From Acidobacteriota bacterium (GTDB taxonomy: Bacteria > Acidobacteriota > Blastocatellia > Pyrinomonadales > Pyrinomonadaceae): DNA of 64,000 nt. The notes beneath the pieces are model-generated. The model did not search any database. It was not told where the DNA came from and worked only from the letters and a program-made list of their open reading frames with translations. The position numbers were made by a program, and so were the translations under genes. This document shows positions 50,319 to 59,362 of this stretch, piece after piece (positions within the stretch are counted from its first letter, which is position 1; each line of letters opens with the position of its first letter). The stretch spans positions 186,001 through 250,000 of the forward strand of contig JADJBB010000004.1 in assembly GCA_016703965.1 (NCBI GenBank), read 5' to 3'.

Positions 50319-53300
50319 ATGGCGGATCCAATTCTTAGACTTGGAAAAGTAATGGAAGAGGCTCCGATACCAAAAAACACCCTAACCGGGCTCGCCGCCC
50401 GGCTAAGCAGGCTGCCGAGCGACAAACGACGGGCCGCACTGGAAATAGCGGCTTCGCTGGCCGGCGTCTCTCTTCGAGTCAGCCGCGAGTTTGTTGAGGC
50501 AGTACCGAAGGCGGCGAAGATCCTGTCCGCCGATGATCTGCGGCATTGGGGCGAGCTCGGGCGGCGGCTGGCGATGGGGAATGCTGATACAGGTGCCAAA
50601 TTCTTTACGGATGGCGTCGGTGCTCTTAAACCCGTGCCGGACGAGGCTCGTTCGGCGGTCTTTCAGATCTGTACGCGGCAGTTGGTTTTGTCGAGTTCGA
50701 TCTCGCTAGAAACATTCAAACTTGTTCCAAAGATCGCAAGTGACATCGGGGACGACCAGCTTTTCGCAGACGTGCTGAATCTCGCGGCCGAGATCGCGCA
50801 GCGGTCGGCGAAGCACAGCTCTGAATTTCTCGAAAACACTCCGGCGGTCGCGAAAGTCCTCACTGAATTTGGCGATGAAAAGCGTGCGGTCGCCGACGGT
50901 GTGCTCGCACTCGCCGCCCAATTTGCCAACCGAACCGGCGGCATGACCGCTGATCTATGGTCGAATCTGCCCGCGTCGCTCGAACGGCTAAATGCTGAAA
51001 ACGCCAAACTTCTGATGATCCGTGCCGGTGAATTCCTTGAATTCGGCGGCAGTGTCACGCTGCATTTTGTCTCATCGGGCAGCGAAGTTTTGGCGGCTTC
51101 GGAATCGGCGTTTGAGGATTGGTGTAAGCTTGCCCGCTCGATCGCTCGTCACGGAAATGCGGTCCTGATCTCATTCCTGAGGGCCACACCAAAATTTTTC
51201 GCATCCTTCACCAAAAAGAAGAAAGCTTCCCCGGCAGACATTCGACGCGTGCTCCAACTAACTACGAAGATTGCCGAAACCGATGCGGAAAGTGCACTCG
51301 CGGCGTTCAAATCGAGCTCGGGAGCGTTGAGAAAGGTATCGATCGAACAGTTCGAGGAATGGGTCGATAAAGGGTTATCTGAACGCAGTAACGAATCTTC
51401 AAAATCACGCCGCAGCTATTTTGCTCTCGAAACGCGTGCTTCGAATGAACGTCTTCAGGAAACTCGACTGGGACTTCCACTTGAAAAAATTCAGTCTATT
51501 TTGCGGATGTACGTAGAGGCTCTAACGGGCAAAGAGATAGAGATCGCGCCGCTCACGGCGATGCCGCAGGAATCGCGGATCGGCGACGGCAAGACGATAT
51601 ATCTGCCCGCGTCCGTTGCCGAATTTGACAACGACGACCTCGATTTCAAGCTCTACAAAGTCCTCGCCGCCCATGGTGCCGGCCAGATCGAATTCGGCAC
51701 TTTCGAGCGCGACACCGACGAGCTAAAGCAAGCATACGCTGAACTTACGGAGCTTTATTCCATCTCAGAGGATGACAGGGATGCGTTCGCTCTTGGCGGT
51801 TATCTTGAGGACGTTCGCAAAGCAGAAAAGGCTCTATCGGAAAAAGAGATAAAGGCCGAGGCGAAAAAACGGCGGAAGAAATTGCCGAAAGATTCCGACT
51901 ACAAGACAGTCCTGACTGCGTTCCCCGAACCCCGTCTCGCTAAAAAGATCTTCGGCACGATGGAGAATGCCCGCATCGACAATCGCCTGCGCCAAACCTA
52001 CCGCGGCCTTGTTCCGGACCTCGATCTGATGCAATCGTTTTTGCGGTCAAATCGCCCGTACATCTTCGACCTGCCGATGTACCAGGTGCCGTTCGAATTG
52101 CTATTCCAGATCACGCTCTGCGGCGGTGCGACGGATGACGCAAAGCAATTCTATGGCCAGGTCGTTAGCGAGATCGAAGCTATCGTTGAGAAATACGTGT
52201 CGGGCCAACGGGTCAGAACCGGGAGCGATAGCGACTGGGCTCCCGCACCTGCTCAAAAGGCCGACTCCAATCCATCGAAGAACCCGGTCGCTACCGCTCC
52301 CGGTTCTGACAGTGTTGCCGATTCCCTGATGGCAACGAGCCGCATCTACACACTCTTTCAAAACATCTCGCCCGAGCAGAATCAGGAAACTGAGGCTGAG
52401 AATGAGGAAGACAAGAGCGAGTTTGCCTACGACGACAAAGACACGTCCGAAGGCGTCGTTGATGACAAGGCCAAAAAGGAGCGTGAAAAGCAGGCGCAGG
52501 ACATTCGTGACCTGTTCAACGCCTGGAACAGCCTCGACGACGAAGGCGAACCTGACGAGCTGCAGGGTGCCGAGGCCTGGTCGCAGAACGAGATGCCGGA
52601 ACAGGCTCTCGAGGATGACGATGTCGCCTTTGCGTACGACGAATGGGACCGCGATCTGAACGATTACCGCGTGGGCTGGAGCCGCGTGATCGAGAAAAAG
52701 GTGAAGCAGGGCGATCGGACCTTTGTCGAGCTGACGCGTTCGCGATATCGCGGCGTGATCTCATCGATCAGGCATCAATTCCAGCTCATGAAGCCCGAAA
52801 ATCTCACGCGGATCAACCGCGAGATCGACGGCGAAGACTACGACCTCAACGCCCTCGTTGATTACGTCGTCGACAAACGTGCCGACGGCCAGCCGTCCGA
52901 AAATATCTATACCAAAAAGCTCCGCCGCCAACGCGACGTGGCCGTTTCGATCCTCCTCGATCAGTCCAGCTCGACCGCTCGCACGATCACGCGAAACCCT
53001 CTGCAGCCGTACACCCATCCCGGCCGCCGCATCATCGAGATCGAAAAAGAAGGCCTTGTACTAATGAGCGAAGCCCTCGAAGCCGTCGGCGATGTCTATT
53101 CCATCTACGGCTTCACGAGCGAAGGCCGCCGGAATGTTAAGTTCTATGTCGTCAAGGATTTTGCCGAGAAGTATTCGGCCGATATCGAGAAACGCATCGG
53201 CGGCATCACGTTCCAAAACAACACACGCCTCGGCGCCGCGATCCGTCATGCCTCGGCAAAATTGTTAAAACAGGAAGCCCGCACCAAGCTCCTCATAATC

Positions 53301-53540
53301 CTGACCGACGGCCGCCCATACGATCACGACTACGGCGACGCCCGCTACGCCCGCGAAGACGTCCGCGAAGCCCTAACCGAAGCCAAAACGATGGCAGTAA
53401 CCCCATTCTGCATCACCATCGACCGCGAATCCGAAGCGGAGCTGAAGGATCTGTACGGCAACGTCGGGTACACTATCATCGATGACGTTTTGTCACTGCC
53501 AGAGAGAATGCCGAATATCTATAGGAGGTTGACTAGTTAA
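50319..53540 (+). CDS. NorD-like von Willebrand A-domain protein with long N-terminal extension
   Basis: The 1073-residue protein ends in a VWA domain. The MIDAS is LLDQSSSTARTI (DxSxS), followed by IIEIEKEGLVLMSEALEAVG, FTSEGRRNVKFYVVKDF, ITFQNNTRLGAAIRHA and IILTDGRPYDHDYGDARYAR. These match the C-terminal block of NorD, the partner of MoxR-type AAA ATPase NorQ. Residues 1-380 are a helical extension of repeated bundles (LAAEIAQRSAKHSSEFLENT), and residues 630-790 are acidic and disordered. The segment about 632-664 (RTGSDSDWAPAPAQ and on) is encoded by an inverted repeat doublet (52212-52310). No MoxR gene is nearby. The role may be chaperoning or cofactor insertion. Confidence 0.8.
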   Translation: MADPILRLGKVMEEAPIPKNTLTGLAARLSRLPSDKRRAALEIAASLAGVSLRVSREFVEAVPKAAKILSADDLRHWGELGRRLAMGNADTGAKFFTDGVGALKPVPDEARSAVFQICTRQLVLSSSISLETFKLVPKIASDIGDDQLFADVLNLAAEIAQRSAKHSSEFLENTPAVAKVLTEFGDEKRAVADGVLALAAQFANRTGGMTADLWSNLPASLERLNAENAKLLMIRAGEFLEFGGSVTLHFVSSGSEVLAASESAFEDWCKLARSIARHGNAVLISFLRATPKFFASFTKKKKASPADIRRVLQLTTKIAETDAESALAAFKSSSGALRKVSIEQFEEWVDKGLSERSNESSKSRRSYFALETRASNERLQETRLGLPLEKIQSILRMYVEALTGKEIEIAPLTAMPQESRIGDGKTIYLPASVAEFDNDDLDFKLYKVLAAHGAGQIEFGTFERDTDELKQAYAELTELYSISEDDRDAFALGGYLEDVRKAEKALSEKEIKAEAKKRRKKLPKDSDYKTVLTAFPEPRLAKKIFGTMENARIDNRLRQTYRGLVPDLDLMQSFLRSNRPYIFDLPMYQVPFELLFQITLCGGATDDAKQFYGQVVSEIEAIVEKYVSGQRVRTGSDSDWAPAPAQKADSNPSKNPVATAPGSDSVADSLMATSRIYTLFQNISPEQNQETEAENEEDKSEFAYDDKDTSEGVVDDKAKKEREKQAQDIRDLFNAWNSLDDEGEPDELQGAEAWSQNEMPEQALEDDDVAFAYDEWDRDLNDYRVGWSRVIEKKVKQGDRTFVELTRSRYRGVISSIRHQFQLMKPENLTRINREIDGEDYDLNALVDYVVDKRADGQPSENIYTKKLRRQRDVAVSILLDQSSSTARTITRNPLQPYTHPGRRIIEIEKEGLVLMSEALEAVGDVYSIYGFTSEGRRNVKFYVVKDFAEKYSADIEKRIGGITFQNNTRLGAAIRHASAKLLKQEARTKLLIILTDGRPYDHDYGDARYAREDVREALTEAKTMAVTPFCITIDRESEAELKDLYGNVGYTIIDDVLSLPERMPNIYRRLTS
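52212..52310. repeat. Inverted doublet of a 31-bp unit, in frame in the NorD-like gene
   Basis: The unit at 52212-52242 begins GTCAGAACCGGGAGCGATAG. Its inverted partner at 52280-52310 matches at 28 of 31 positions, with 37 bp between. It encodes RTGSDSDW on one side and APGSDS on the other. The same unit appears once more at 56030-56060 in another gene. Confidence 0.9.
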
Positions 53541-53543
53541 CAC

Positions 53544-54200
53544 ATGGATAAGGCTGAGACAGTTTTCCTCTTCGACGTCGATAACACGCTGCTTGATAAT
53601 GATCGCGTGACGGCGGATCTGCGGCGGTTTTTGGATCGGGAGGTTGGGGCTGAGCGGAGCGGTGTTTACTGGCGGATATTTGAGGAGCTGCGTAGCGAAT
53701 GCGGTTATGCGGATTATCTTGGGGCGTTGCAGCGGTATCGGCTCGGGCATCCGTATGACTCGCATTTGCTGGCGGTTTCGACTTATCTGATCAATTATCC
53801 GTTCGCCAATCGCCTGTTCCCGAATTCGCTCGACGTTATCGAAAAATGCAGCCAGATCGGGCAGGTTGTGATTCTCACCGACGGCGACGTGGTCTTTCAA
53901 CCGCGTAAGATCGAGCGTTCAGGCCTGTTCGAAGCGGTCGGCGGCAATATCCTGATCTACATACACAAGGAACACGAACTCGAAGACGTCGAGCGCCGCT
54001 ACCCCGCGAAAAAATACGTTCTCGTCGACGACAAGATCCGCATCCTCTCCGCGATCAAAGACATCTGGGGCAACCGCGTGACGACCGTCTTCCCACGCCA
54101 GGGCCACTACGCTCTTGACACTGAACACGTCGCGAAATACCCCGACGCTGACATCACCGTCGAGCGGATCGGCGACATCTTGGATATAGATTCCTTCTGA
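53544..54200 (+). CDS. HAD-family phosphatase
   Basis: The 218-residue protein begins MDKAETVFLFDVDNTLLDND, with the nucleophile and acid-base pair DVDNT (DxDxT). The Thr of motif II is in VILTDGD, Lys in PRKIERSG and motif III in YVLVDDKIRIL. The cap domain is alpha-helical (residues 20-95). The substrate is not predictable. The start is 3 bp after the NorD-like stop and the product probably follows from the same transcript. A repeat hairpin fills the gap behind it. Confidence 0.85.
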   Translation: MDKAETVFLFDVDNTLLDNDRVTADLRRFLDREVGAERSGVYWRIFEELRSECGYADYLGALQRYRLGHPYDSHLLAVSTYLINYPFANRLFPNSLDVIEKCSQIGQVVILTDGDVVFQPRKIERSGLFEAVGGNILIYIHKEHELEDVERRYPAKKYVLVDDKIRILSAIKDIWGNRVTTVFPRQGHYALDTEHVAKYPDADITVERIGDILDIDSF

Positions 54201-54223
54201 ACCTTTGCGACTTTGCGGCTTAA

Positions 54224-54280
54224 CTTTGCGGCTTTGCGGGAAACACAGCGTAAAGGAGAATTTCCCGCAAAGCCGCAAAG
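54224..54280. repeat. Perfect 20-bp CTTTGCGGCTTTGCGGGAAA inverted repeat
   Basis: The arms at 54224-54243 and 54261-54280 are perfect reverse complements around 17 nt. Further CTTTGCG and CGCAAAG words extend from 54203 to 54297. The element lies in the 158-bp gap between the HAD and ABC-F genes and may end transcription in either direction. Confidence 0.8.
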
Positions 54281-54358
54281 AAAGGACGCAAAGCCGTAGA
54301 GGAAGAAAACCGCACAATGGCGACTAGCTCGATATTCTGCTAACGTTAAAGTTTTGCT

Positions 54359-56305
54359 ATGAATATCGTCTCGCTCGAAAATGTCTCTAAAAACTACGGA
54401 TTTAAGCCGCTTTTTGAGAATGTAACGCTTGGTCTTGAGGACCGTGACAAGATCGGCATCATCGGGGCGAACGGCTCGGGGAAGAGTACGCTTTTGCGGA
54501 TAATTGCGGGTGTCGAGGTGCCGGACACGGGCCGCGTGGTCACCGCAAAGGGCCAGACGCTGGCGTTTCTCTCGCAAAATCCACCGTACGACGAAAACCT
54601 GACCGTGCTTGAGACCATTTTCGCGTCGAGCAGCGGTGTGATGCAAACGATCCGCGATTATGAGGCTATTTGTCACGACGTGGCGGCCGGTGCTCATGAC
54701 GACGCAACGATGGAGCGGATGTCCGATCTCCAACACGAACTCGAGATGAACGGCGGTTGGGATATCGAGGCTAACGCCCGGGCCGTCCTCACCAAGCTCG
54801 ACATTACCGACACCTCCGCCAAGATGGGCACGCTCTCGGGCGGCCAGCGAAAACGCGTCGCTCTCGCCCACGAGCTGATCTTCAAACCCGACATTCTGAT
54901 CCTCGACGAGCCGACCAATCATCTCGACGCCGACACGATCGAGTGGCTTGAGAATTACCTCGCCCGTTATACCGGAGCCCTTTTGCTCGTCACGCACGAC
55001 CGTTATTTTCTCGATCGCGTGACTGACCGAATCTTTGAGGTAGATCGCGGGACGGTGCAGAGCTTTGCGGGCAATTACGCCTATTATCTTGAGAAAAAAG
55101 CAGAGCAGGACACGCTTCGCGAGGTCGAAGGGCACAAACGCGAGCAGTTGATCAAGAAAGAACTCGCCTGGCTCCGCCGCGGTGCGAAGGCGCGCACACG
55201 TAAATCCAAGCACCGCATCGAGGCCGCTCACACGCTGATGGCCGTTCCAAAAGAGCAGGCAAAGGGCGAGGTCGATATCGCGATCGGCTCAAAACGTCTG
55301 GGATCGAAAGTGGTCGAGATCAACGACATTTCAAAATCGTACGGCGAAAACCGCCTGATCGACCACTTCACATACCTGCTGAAACGCGACGACCGCATCG
55401 GCATCATCGGTGCAAATGGTTCCGGCAAAACGACTTTGCTCGATATGCTCACCCGCCGCATCGAGCCGGACAGCGGAGAGATCGAGATCGGCCAGACGGT
55501 CCACATCGGCTATTACGACCAGGAAAGCCGCGAGTTGAACGACGACCAACGCGTCATCGACTACATCCGCGACGTCGCCGAATACGTCACCACCAACGAG
55601 GGCATCCAGATCACCGCCGGCAAAATGCTTGAGCGTTTTCTATTCGCTCCCGCGGCCCAGTACGCCGTGATCGGCAATCTCTCAGGCGGTGAACGGCGAC
55701 GCTTGTATTTATTAAGAATTTTGATGGGCTCGCCCAACGTCCTGCTCCTCGACGAGCCGACCAACGACCTCGACATCCCGACGCTCATCGCTCTGGAGCA
55801 GTACCTCGACGAATTCGCAGGTGCCCTGATCGTCGTCAGCCACGACCGTTACTTCCTCGATCGCACGGTCGAAAACATCTTCCGCTTCGAACCCGGCGGC
55901 CACGTCCGCGAATACGCCGGCGATTACTCAGCCTATCTGGAAGCCGTGGAACGTCAAGAAGCCGAACGCAAGGCCGAGGCGTCTACTCCTGTCAATGCCG
56001 CTAGCAGTAGCGACGCGGCAACCGCCCGAGTCAGAACCGGGAGCGATAGCGACTGGGTTCCTACAACAGCTGAAAAGGAAAAGCCAAAAAAACTCACCTT
56101 CAACGAAAAACGCGAGTTCGAAACCCTCGAAAAACGCATCGCGGAAACCGAATCACGCCTTCCCGAGATCGAACGCGAAATGGTCACAGCGGCCAGCGAC
56201 GCGGGCCGTGTCCACGAGCTTTTCACGGAGCAGCAACAGCTAACCGAGCAGCTCGAAGCCGACATGGAACGCTGGGCTGGGCTTGCTGACCGTATCGAAG
56301 GCTAA
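54359..56305 (+). CDS. ABC-F ATPase (Uup/EttA type)
   Basis: The 648-residue soluble protein has two ATPase domains. Domain 1 has GANGSGKSTL, LSGGQRKRV and ILDEPTNHLD; domain 2 has GANGSGKTTL, LSGGERRRLYL and LLLDEPTNDLD. The linker between them (WLRRGAKARTRKSKHR) is basic as in ribosome-bound ABC-F proteins. The C-terminal 75 residues form a coiled coil (EKRIAETESRLPEIEREM) like Uup. It probably acts on the ribosome or in DNA-related work. Residues about 555-575 (ARVRTGSDSDWVPT) are encoded by a repeat unit (56030-56060). Confidence 0.9.
   Translation: MNIVSLENVSKNYGFKPLFENVTLGLEDRDKIGIIGANGSGKSTLLRIIAGVEVPDTGRVVTAKGQTLAFLSQNPPYDENLTVLETIFASSSGVMQTIRDYEAICHDVAAGAHDDATMERMSDLQHELEMNGGWDIEANARAVLTKLDITDTSAKMGTLSGGQRKRVALAHELIFKPDILILDEPTNHLDADTIEWLENYLARYTGALLLVTHDRYFLDRVTDRIFEVDRGTVQSFAGNYAYYLEKKAEQDTLREVEGHKREQLIKKELAWLRRGAKARTRKSKHRIEAAHTLMAVPKEQAKGEVDIAIGSKRLGSKVVEINDISKSYGENRLIDHFTYLLKRDDRIGIIGANGSGKTTLLDMLTRRIEPDSGEIEIGQTVHIGYYDQESRELNDDQRVIDYIRDVAEYVTTNEGIQITAGKMLERFLFAPAAQYAVIGNLSGGERRRLYLLRILMGSPNVLLLDEPTNDLDIPTLIALEQYLDEFAGALIVVSHDRYFLDRTVENIFRFEPGGHVREYAGDYSAYLEAVERQEAERKAEASTPVNAASSSDAATARVRTGSDSDWVPTTAEKEKPKKLTFNEKREFETLEKRIAETESRLPEIEREMVTAASDAGRVHELFTEQQQLTEQLEADMERWAGLADRIEG
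56030..56060 (+). repeat. Single 31-bp unit in frame in the ABC-F gene
   Basis: This is identical at 30 of 31 positions to the unit at 52212-52242. It encodes RVRTGSDSDW in the disordered linker before the C-terminal coiled coil. No inverted partner is evident within 100 bp. Confidence 0.9.
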
Positions 56306-56313
56306 CTAAAAAA

Positions 56314-57021
56314 ATGAATATACAAGAACTTGGGTATCAGCAGACGCCGCTTGGCGATCTGACGTTGCGTCGGCGGCTGGAAACGCTTTTGGATTACCGC
56401 GAGGTCTACGAGGTCAAGCTCGGCGACGATTATCTGATGTCGAGCCTCTTTACCGAGGCCGAACAGCAACTCGCAACCCTCGGCCTCGCGCCGCTTAAGG
56501 GCAAACTCGACGTCGTCATCGGCGGTCTTGGACTCGGATACACCGCTGCGGAAGCTCTCAAAAACGACAATTTAGAGAGCCTGCTCGTCATCGACCTTTT
56601 CCAAACAGTTATCGACTGGCATAACCAAGGCCTCGTCCCGCTCGGTTCCGGGCTGCGCGATGACCCGAGATGCGAACTCCGCCAAGGCGATTTCTTCGCC
56701 CTCGCCCACACCGGCTTTGACACAGCCACGCCGGACCGAAAATTCGAGGCCGTCCTTCTCGACATCGACCACTCGCCAAAACACTTCCTCGACGCCACAA
56801 ACGAGTCGTTCTACACCACAAAAGGCTTCACCGCCATCCGCCACCAACTAAAACCGAACGGCACATTCGCCCTCTGGTCCAACGATCCCGAAAATGAAGC
56901 TTTCACCACACATTTGAAACAGATCTTTGGCACTGCCGATGCTTATGACATCGAATTCGCCAATCCTTACACTGGCTCGACATCGATCAATTCAGTGTAT
57001 GTTGCACAAAACGGCCGTTAA
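56314..57021 (+). CDS. Spermidine-synthase-like SAM-binding protein
   Basis: The 235-residue protein has a Rossmann fold. VVIGGLGLGYTAAEAL is the nucleotide-binding loop, LLVIDLFQTVIDWH the second strand with its acidic end and FEAVLLDIDHSPKHFL the following strand. The pattern resembles spermidine synthases and related methyltransferases. It begins 8 bp after the ABC-F stop, so the two genes may be co-transcribed. The substrate is unknown. Confidence 0.7.
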   Translation: MNIQELGYQQTPLGDLTLRRRLETLLDYREVYEVKLGDDYLMSSLFTEAEQQLATLGLAPLKGKLDVVIGGLGLGYTAAEALKNDNLESLLVIDLFQTVIDWHNQGLVPLGSGLRDDPRCELRQGDFFALAHTGFDTATPDRKFEAVLLDIDHSPKHFLDATNESFYTTKGFTAIRHQLKPNGTFALWSNDPENEAFTTHLKQIFGTADAYDIEFANPYTGSTSINSVYVAQNGR

Positions 57022-57091
57022 ATTTTCGAGATTGAAACTAATTCGTGTGATATGCTAGCGGCAAGACTGAGCATACAGGATCTGCATTATT

Positions 57092-58105
57092 ATGGATCTG
57101 CGAGATATCTTCCAACTATCTTTCCGCACACCACACCGGTTTCAACTGTATCGATTGAACGTTTTTCTCTCTCTTTTTTTCTTCTGGGCAGCGAGTTCAG
57201 TGCCCGCTCAGGATAAGCCTAAACCAACGCCCGCACAGACTCCGCCAACTATCACCGATCCCGACGATGCTCCGTTAAGAGTTCAAACGGACCTCGTTAC
57301 GCTCACGTTGACGGTCCAGGATACATGGGGACGGGTTGTGTCGAATCTGACCAAGAAGCATTTCTCGGTATTTGAGGACGGTGTTGAGCAGGAGATCAGT
57401 TTTTTTGAGGACGTCGATGCCCCAGCCTCGATCGGAATAATCTATGACGTTTCCGGGTCGATGGGCGGCGGGAAGATCGGGCGGTCGCGACGAGCTCTAG
57501 AGCGCTTCATGCTCACAAGCCATCCATCTGATGAGTTTTCGCTGATCACATTCAGCGACAAGGTCCAACTGCTTGCAGACCGCACCCGCGATATCAATGC
57601 CGTTCTCGATAAGCTTACGCTCGTAAAACCGGGGGGAAATACCGCATTCTATGATGGGGTCTATCTTGGAGCGGATCGAGTCATGCGCGGTTCTCACAAC
57701 AAAAAGGCGTTGCTGATCATAAGCGACGGGGTCGATAACAACTCGCGCTACACCTTTAACGAAATGCGGCGTTTTCTTAAGGAATCGGACGTTATCATCT
57801 ATGGTATCGGCATCTACGGGAATGGCGACGGCGGCGGAGAAGGTGCTTTAACTCGCCTAGCCGAATCCACCGGCGGCCGAGCATTTTACCCGGGCTTGAC
57901 CGACGGAAGTTTCGACGAGATCTGCGAACGTATCGCCCTTGAACTTCGCCATCAATACTCCATCGGCTACGTACCGAAGGATTTCCGCCAGGACGGTAAA
58001 TGGCGTCGGCTAAAGGTCAAGATCACTCCGCCCCGCGGTATGCCCCGCCTGTCAGTTCGAGCGAGAGAAGGGTATTTCGCCACGCCCCTTATTCAAAATA
58101 AGTAA
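57092..58105 (+). CDS. Secreted VWA protein of the acidobacterial VWFA-related type
   Basis: The 337-residue protein has a signal-like segment (LNVFLSLFFFWAASSVPAQD) at residues 22-41. The body begins RVQTDLVTLTLTVQDTWGRVV, then FSVFEDGVEQEISFFEDVDA, the typical pre-VWA beta domain of the acidobacterial VWFA-related family. The VWA MIDAS is YDVSGSMGGGKIG, with TFSDKVQLL and IISDGVDNNSRYTF. It ends SVRAREGYFATP. Such proteins are abundant in Acidobacteriota and their ligands are unknown. A hairpin (58104-58131) follows. Confidence 0.88.
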   Translation: MDLRDIFQLSFRTPHRFQLYRLNVFLSLFFFWAASSVPAQDKPKPTPAQTPPTITDPDDAPLRVQTDLVTLTLTVQDTWGRVVSNLTKKHFSVFEDGVEQEISFFEDVDAPASIGIIYDVSGSMGGGKIGRSRRALERFMLTSHPSDEFSLITFSDKVQLLADRTRDINAVLDKLTLVKPGGNTAFYDGVYLGADRVMRGSHNKKALLIISDGVDNNSRYTFNEMRRFLKESDVIIYGIGIYGNGDGGGEGALTRLAESTGGRAFYPGLTDGSFDEICERIALELRHQYSIGYVPKDFRQDGKWRRLKVKITPPRGMPRLSVRAREGYFATPLIQNK

Positions 58106-58131
58106 AAAGGGCTGTCGAAAAGCGACAACCC
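58104..58131 (-). terminator. Terminator after the tRNA-Met (shared with the VWA gene)
   Basis: On the minus strand GGGTTGTCG / CGACAGCCC forms a stem (one mismatch) and is followed by TTTTTACTTATTTT. It lies 22 bp past the tRNA 3' end. The plus-strand reading could also end the VWA gene. Confidence 0.7.
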
Positions 58132-58152
58132 AATATTCATTTTTGGAGATGA

Positions 58153-58229
58153 TGGTGGCTGGAGAGGGACTTGAACACTCGACCTCGGGGTTATGAATCC
58201 CGCGCTCTAACCAGCTGAGCTACCCAGCC
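58153..58229 (-). tRNA. tRNA-Met (anticodon CAU), CCA encoded
   Basis: The minus strand folds as a cloverleaf: acceptor GGCTGGG / TCCAGCC, D-stem GCTC / GAGC, anticodon loop TTCATAA, T-loop TTCAAGT, and A plus CCA at 58156-58153. The anticodon CAU gives Met, or Ile if lysidine-modified. Two pairs are broken: A31-C39 in the anticodon stem and T52-C62 in the T-stem. The rest is canonical. The identity elements do not look like an initiator (no C1-A72 mismatch). Confidence 0.88.
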
Positions 58230-58376
58230 ACGAATATACGATTATAGTTTCGCGGGCGAAAAAATCAAGGCGTAATTGTGAAAGCTGAGTATTTTGCCGT
58301 CGATCCGCCATTCGCATTTGTGAACAACCCATCGCGAAATTGAGCCGTCGAACCTTGTAGGGGTATTATTAGCTCT

Positions 58377-59327
58377 ATGACGAAGCCTTCTTCACACGGC
58401 GTTTTTATCGTTGCGTTTTTATTATTGACTTCCCTATCGGAGCTCGTTTATGGCCAGGCGGCAAAGCCTGCAACTTTCAGAGCGATCACGATCGTGACCG
58501 AACCTTCTGCGTCCGTTTGGATCGACGGCGTTGGCTGGGGAAAGACCGACAAGGCCGGCCGGATGGAGATAAAGACGGTTTCGGCAGGTGCTCATTCGCT
58601 GCGCGTTCGAGCGAATGGATTCAAGGAAAAGACCGTGCCTCTGACCGCCCTGCAGAAAGGCGAGATCAGCATTGCTCTCGTCAAAACCACCGACGAAGCT
58701 GAGCTCGCCTTCCAAGAGGGCGAGCGAATGGCGTTTTCTGACCGTGAAAAAGCGGTCGAAGCGTATCAAAAAGCAATAAAACTCCGACCAAATTACCCCG
58801 ACGCTTACCTCGCTCTGGCCCGCGTTCAGACCGAGATGCAGGATACCGAGGACGCGCTGGAATCGATCCTTGCGGCTCGCAAGCTGCGACCCGGCTTTGC
58901 CGAGGCTGCGGCGGTCGAGGGACGTATCCACAAGGAGAACGGCGAAGAGGCTAAAGCGATCGCGGCTTTCAAGCGCGCGATAGCCGAGGGCAAAGGCTTT
59001 CAGCCGGAGGCTTACGCTGGATTGGGCCTTTTGTACAAGGAAAAAGCGGAAGGGGCTGGGGCCTCGGGAGATTTTGAGGCCGAAGACGCCAATTTCGCCG
59101 AAGCAGCTAAGAATTTGAAGATGTCGTTGAGGCAGCTCTCAGGAGCTCCGGACACGGTGGTGATCTATCAGCTGCTTGGCTTGATCTACGAACGCGAGAA
59201 GAAATACGCCGAGGCTATCGCTTTATACGAGGAATTCCTCCGCATCTTTCCTAACAGCAGCGAGGCAACCGCGGTGCGGTCATTCATAACTCAAATTAAA
59301 AAAAATATGGCCGACACGCCCAACTAA
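58377..59327 (+). CDS. Secreted PEGA-domain and TPR protein
   Basis: The 316-residue protein has a signal segment (cleaved near LVYGQ). Residues 35-100 form a PEGA domain (ITIVTEPSASVWIDGVGWGK, GAHSLRVRANGFKE), often found in surface proteins. Residues 110-310 hold about five TPR units (AVEAYQKAIKLRPNYPDAYL, YAEAIALYEEFLRIFPNSSE). It probably scaffolds partners in the periplasm. It converges with the tamA gene. Confidence 0.8.
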   Translation: MTKPSSHGVFIVAFLLLTSLSELVYGQAAKPATFRAITIVTEPSASVWIDGVGWGKTDKAGRMEIKTVSAGAHSLRVRANGFKEKTVPLTALQKGEISIALVKTTDEAELAFQEGERMAFSDREKAVEAYQKAIKLRPNYPDAYLALARVQTEMQDTEDALESILAARKLRPGFAEAAAVEGRIHKENGEEAKAIAAFKRAIAEGKGFQPEAYAGLGLLYKEKAEGAGASGDFEAEDANFAEAAKNLKMSLRQLSGAPDTVVIYQLLGLIYEREKKYAEAIALYEEFLRIFPNSSEATAVRSFITQIKKNMADTPN

Positions 59328-59362
59328 CTGGCGTGCCGGCCGGATGCCGCGGCTCCAATCGT

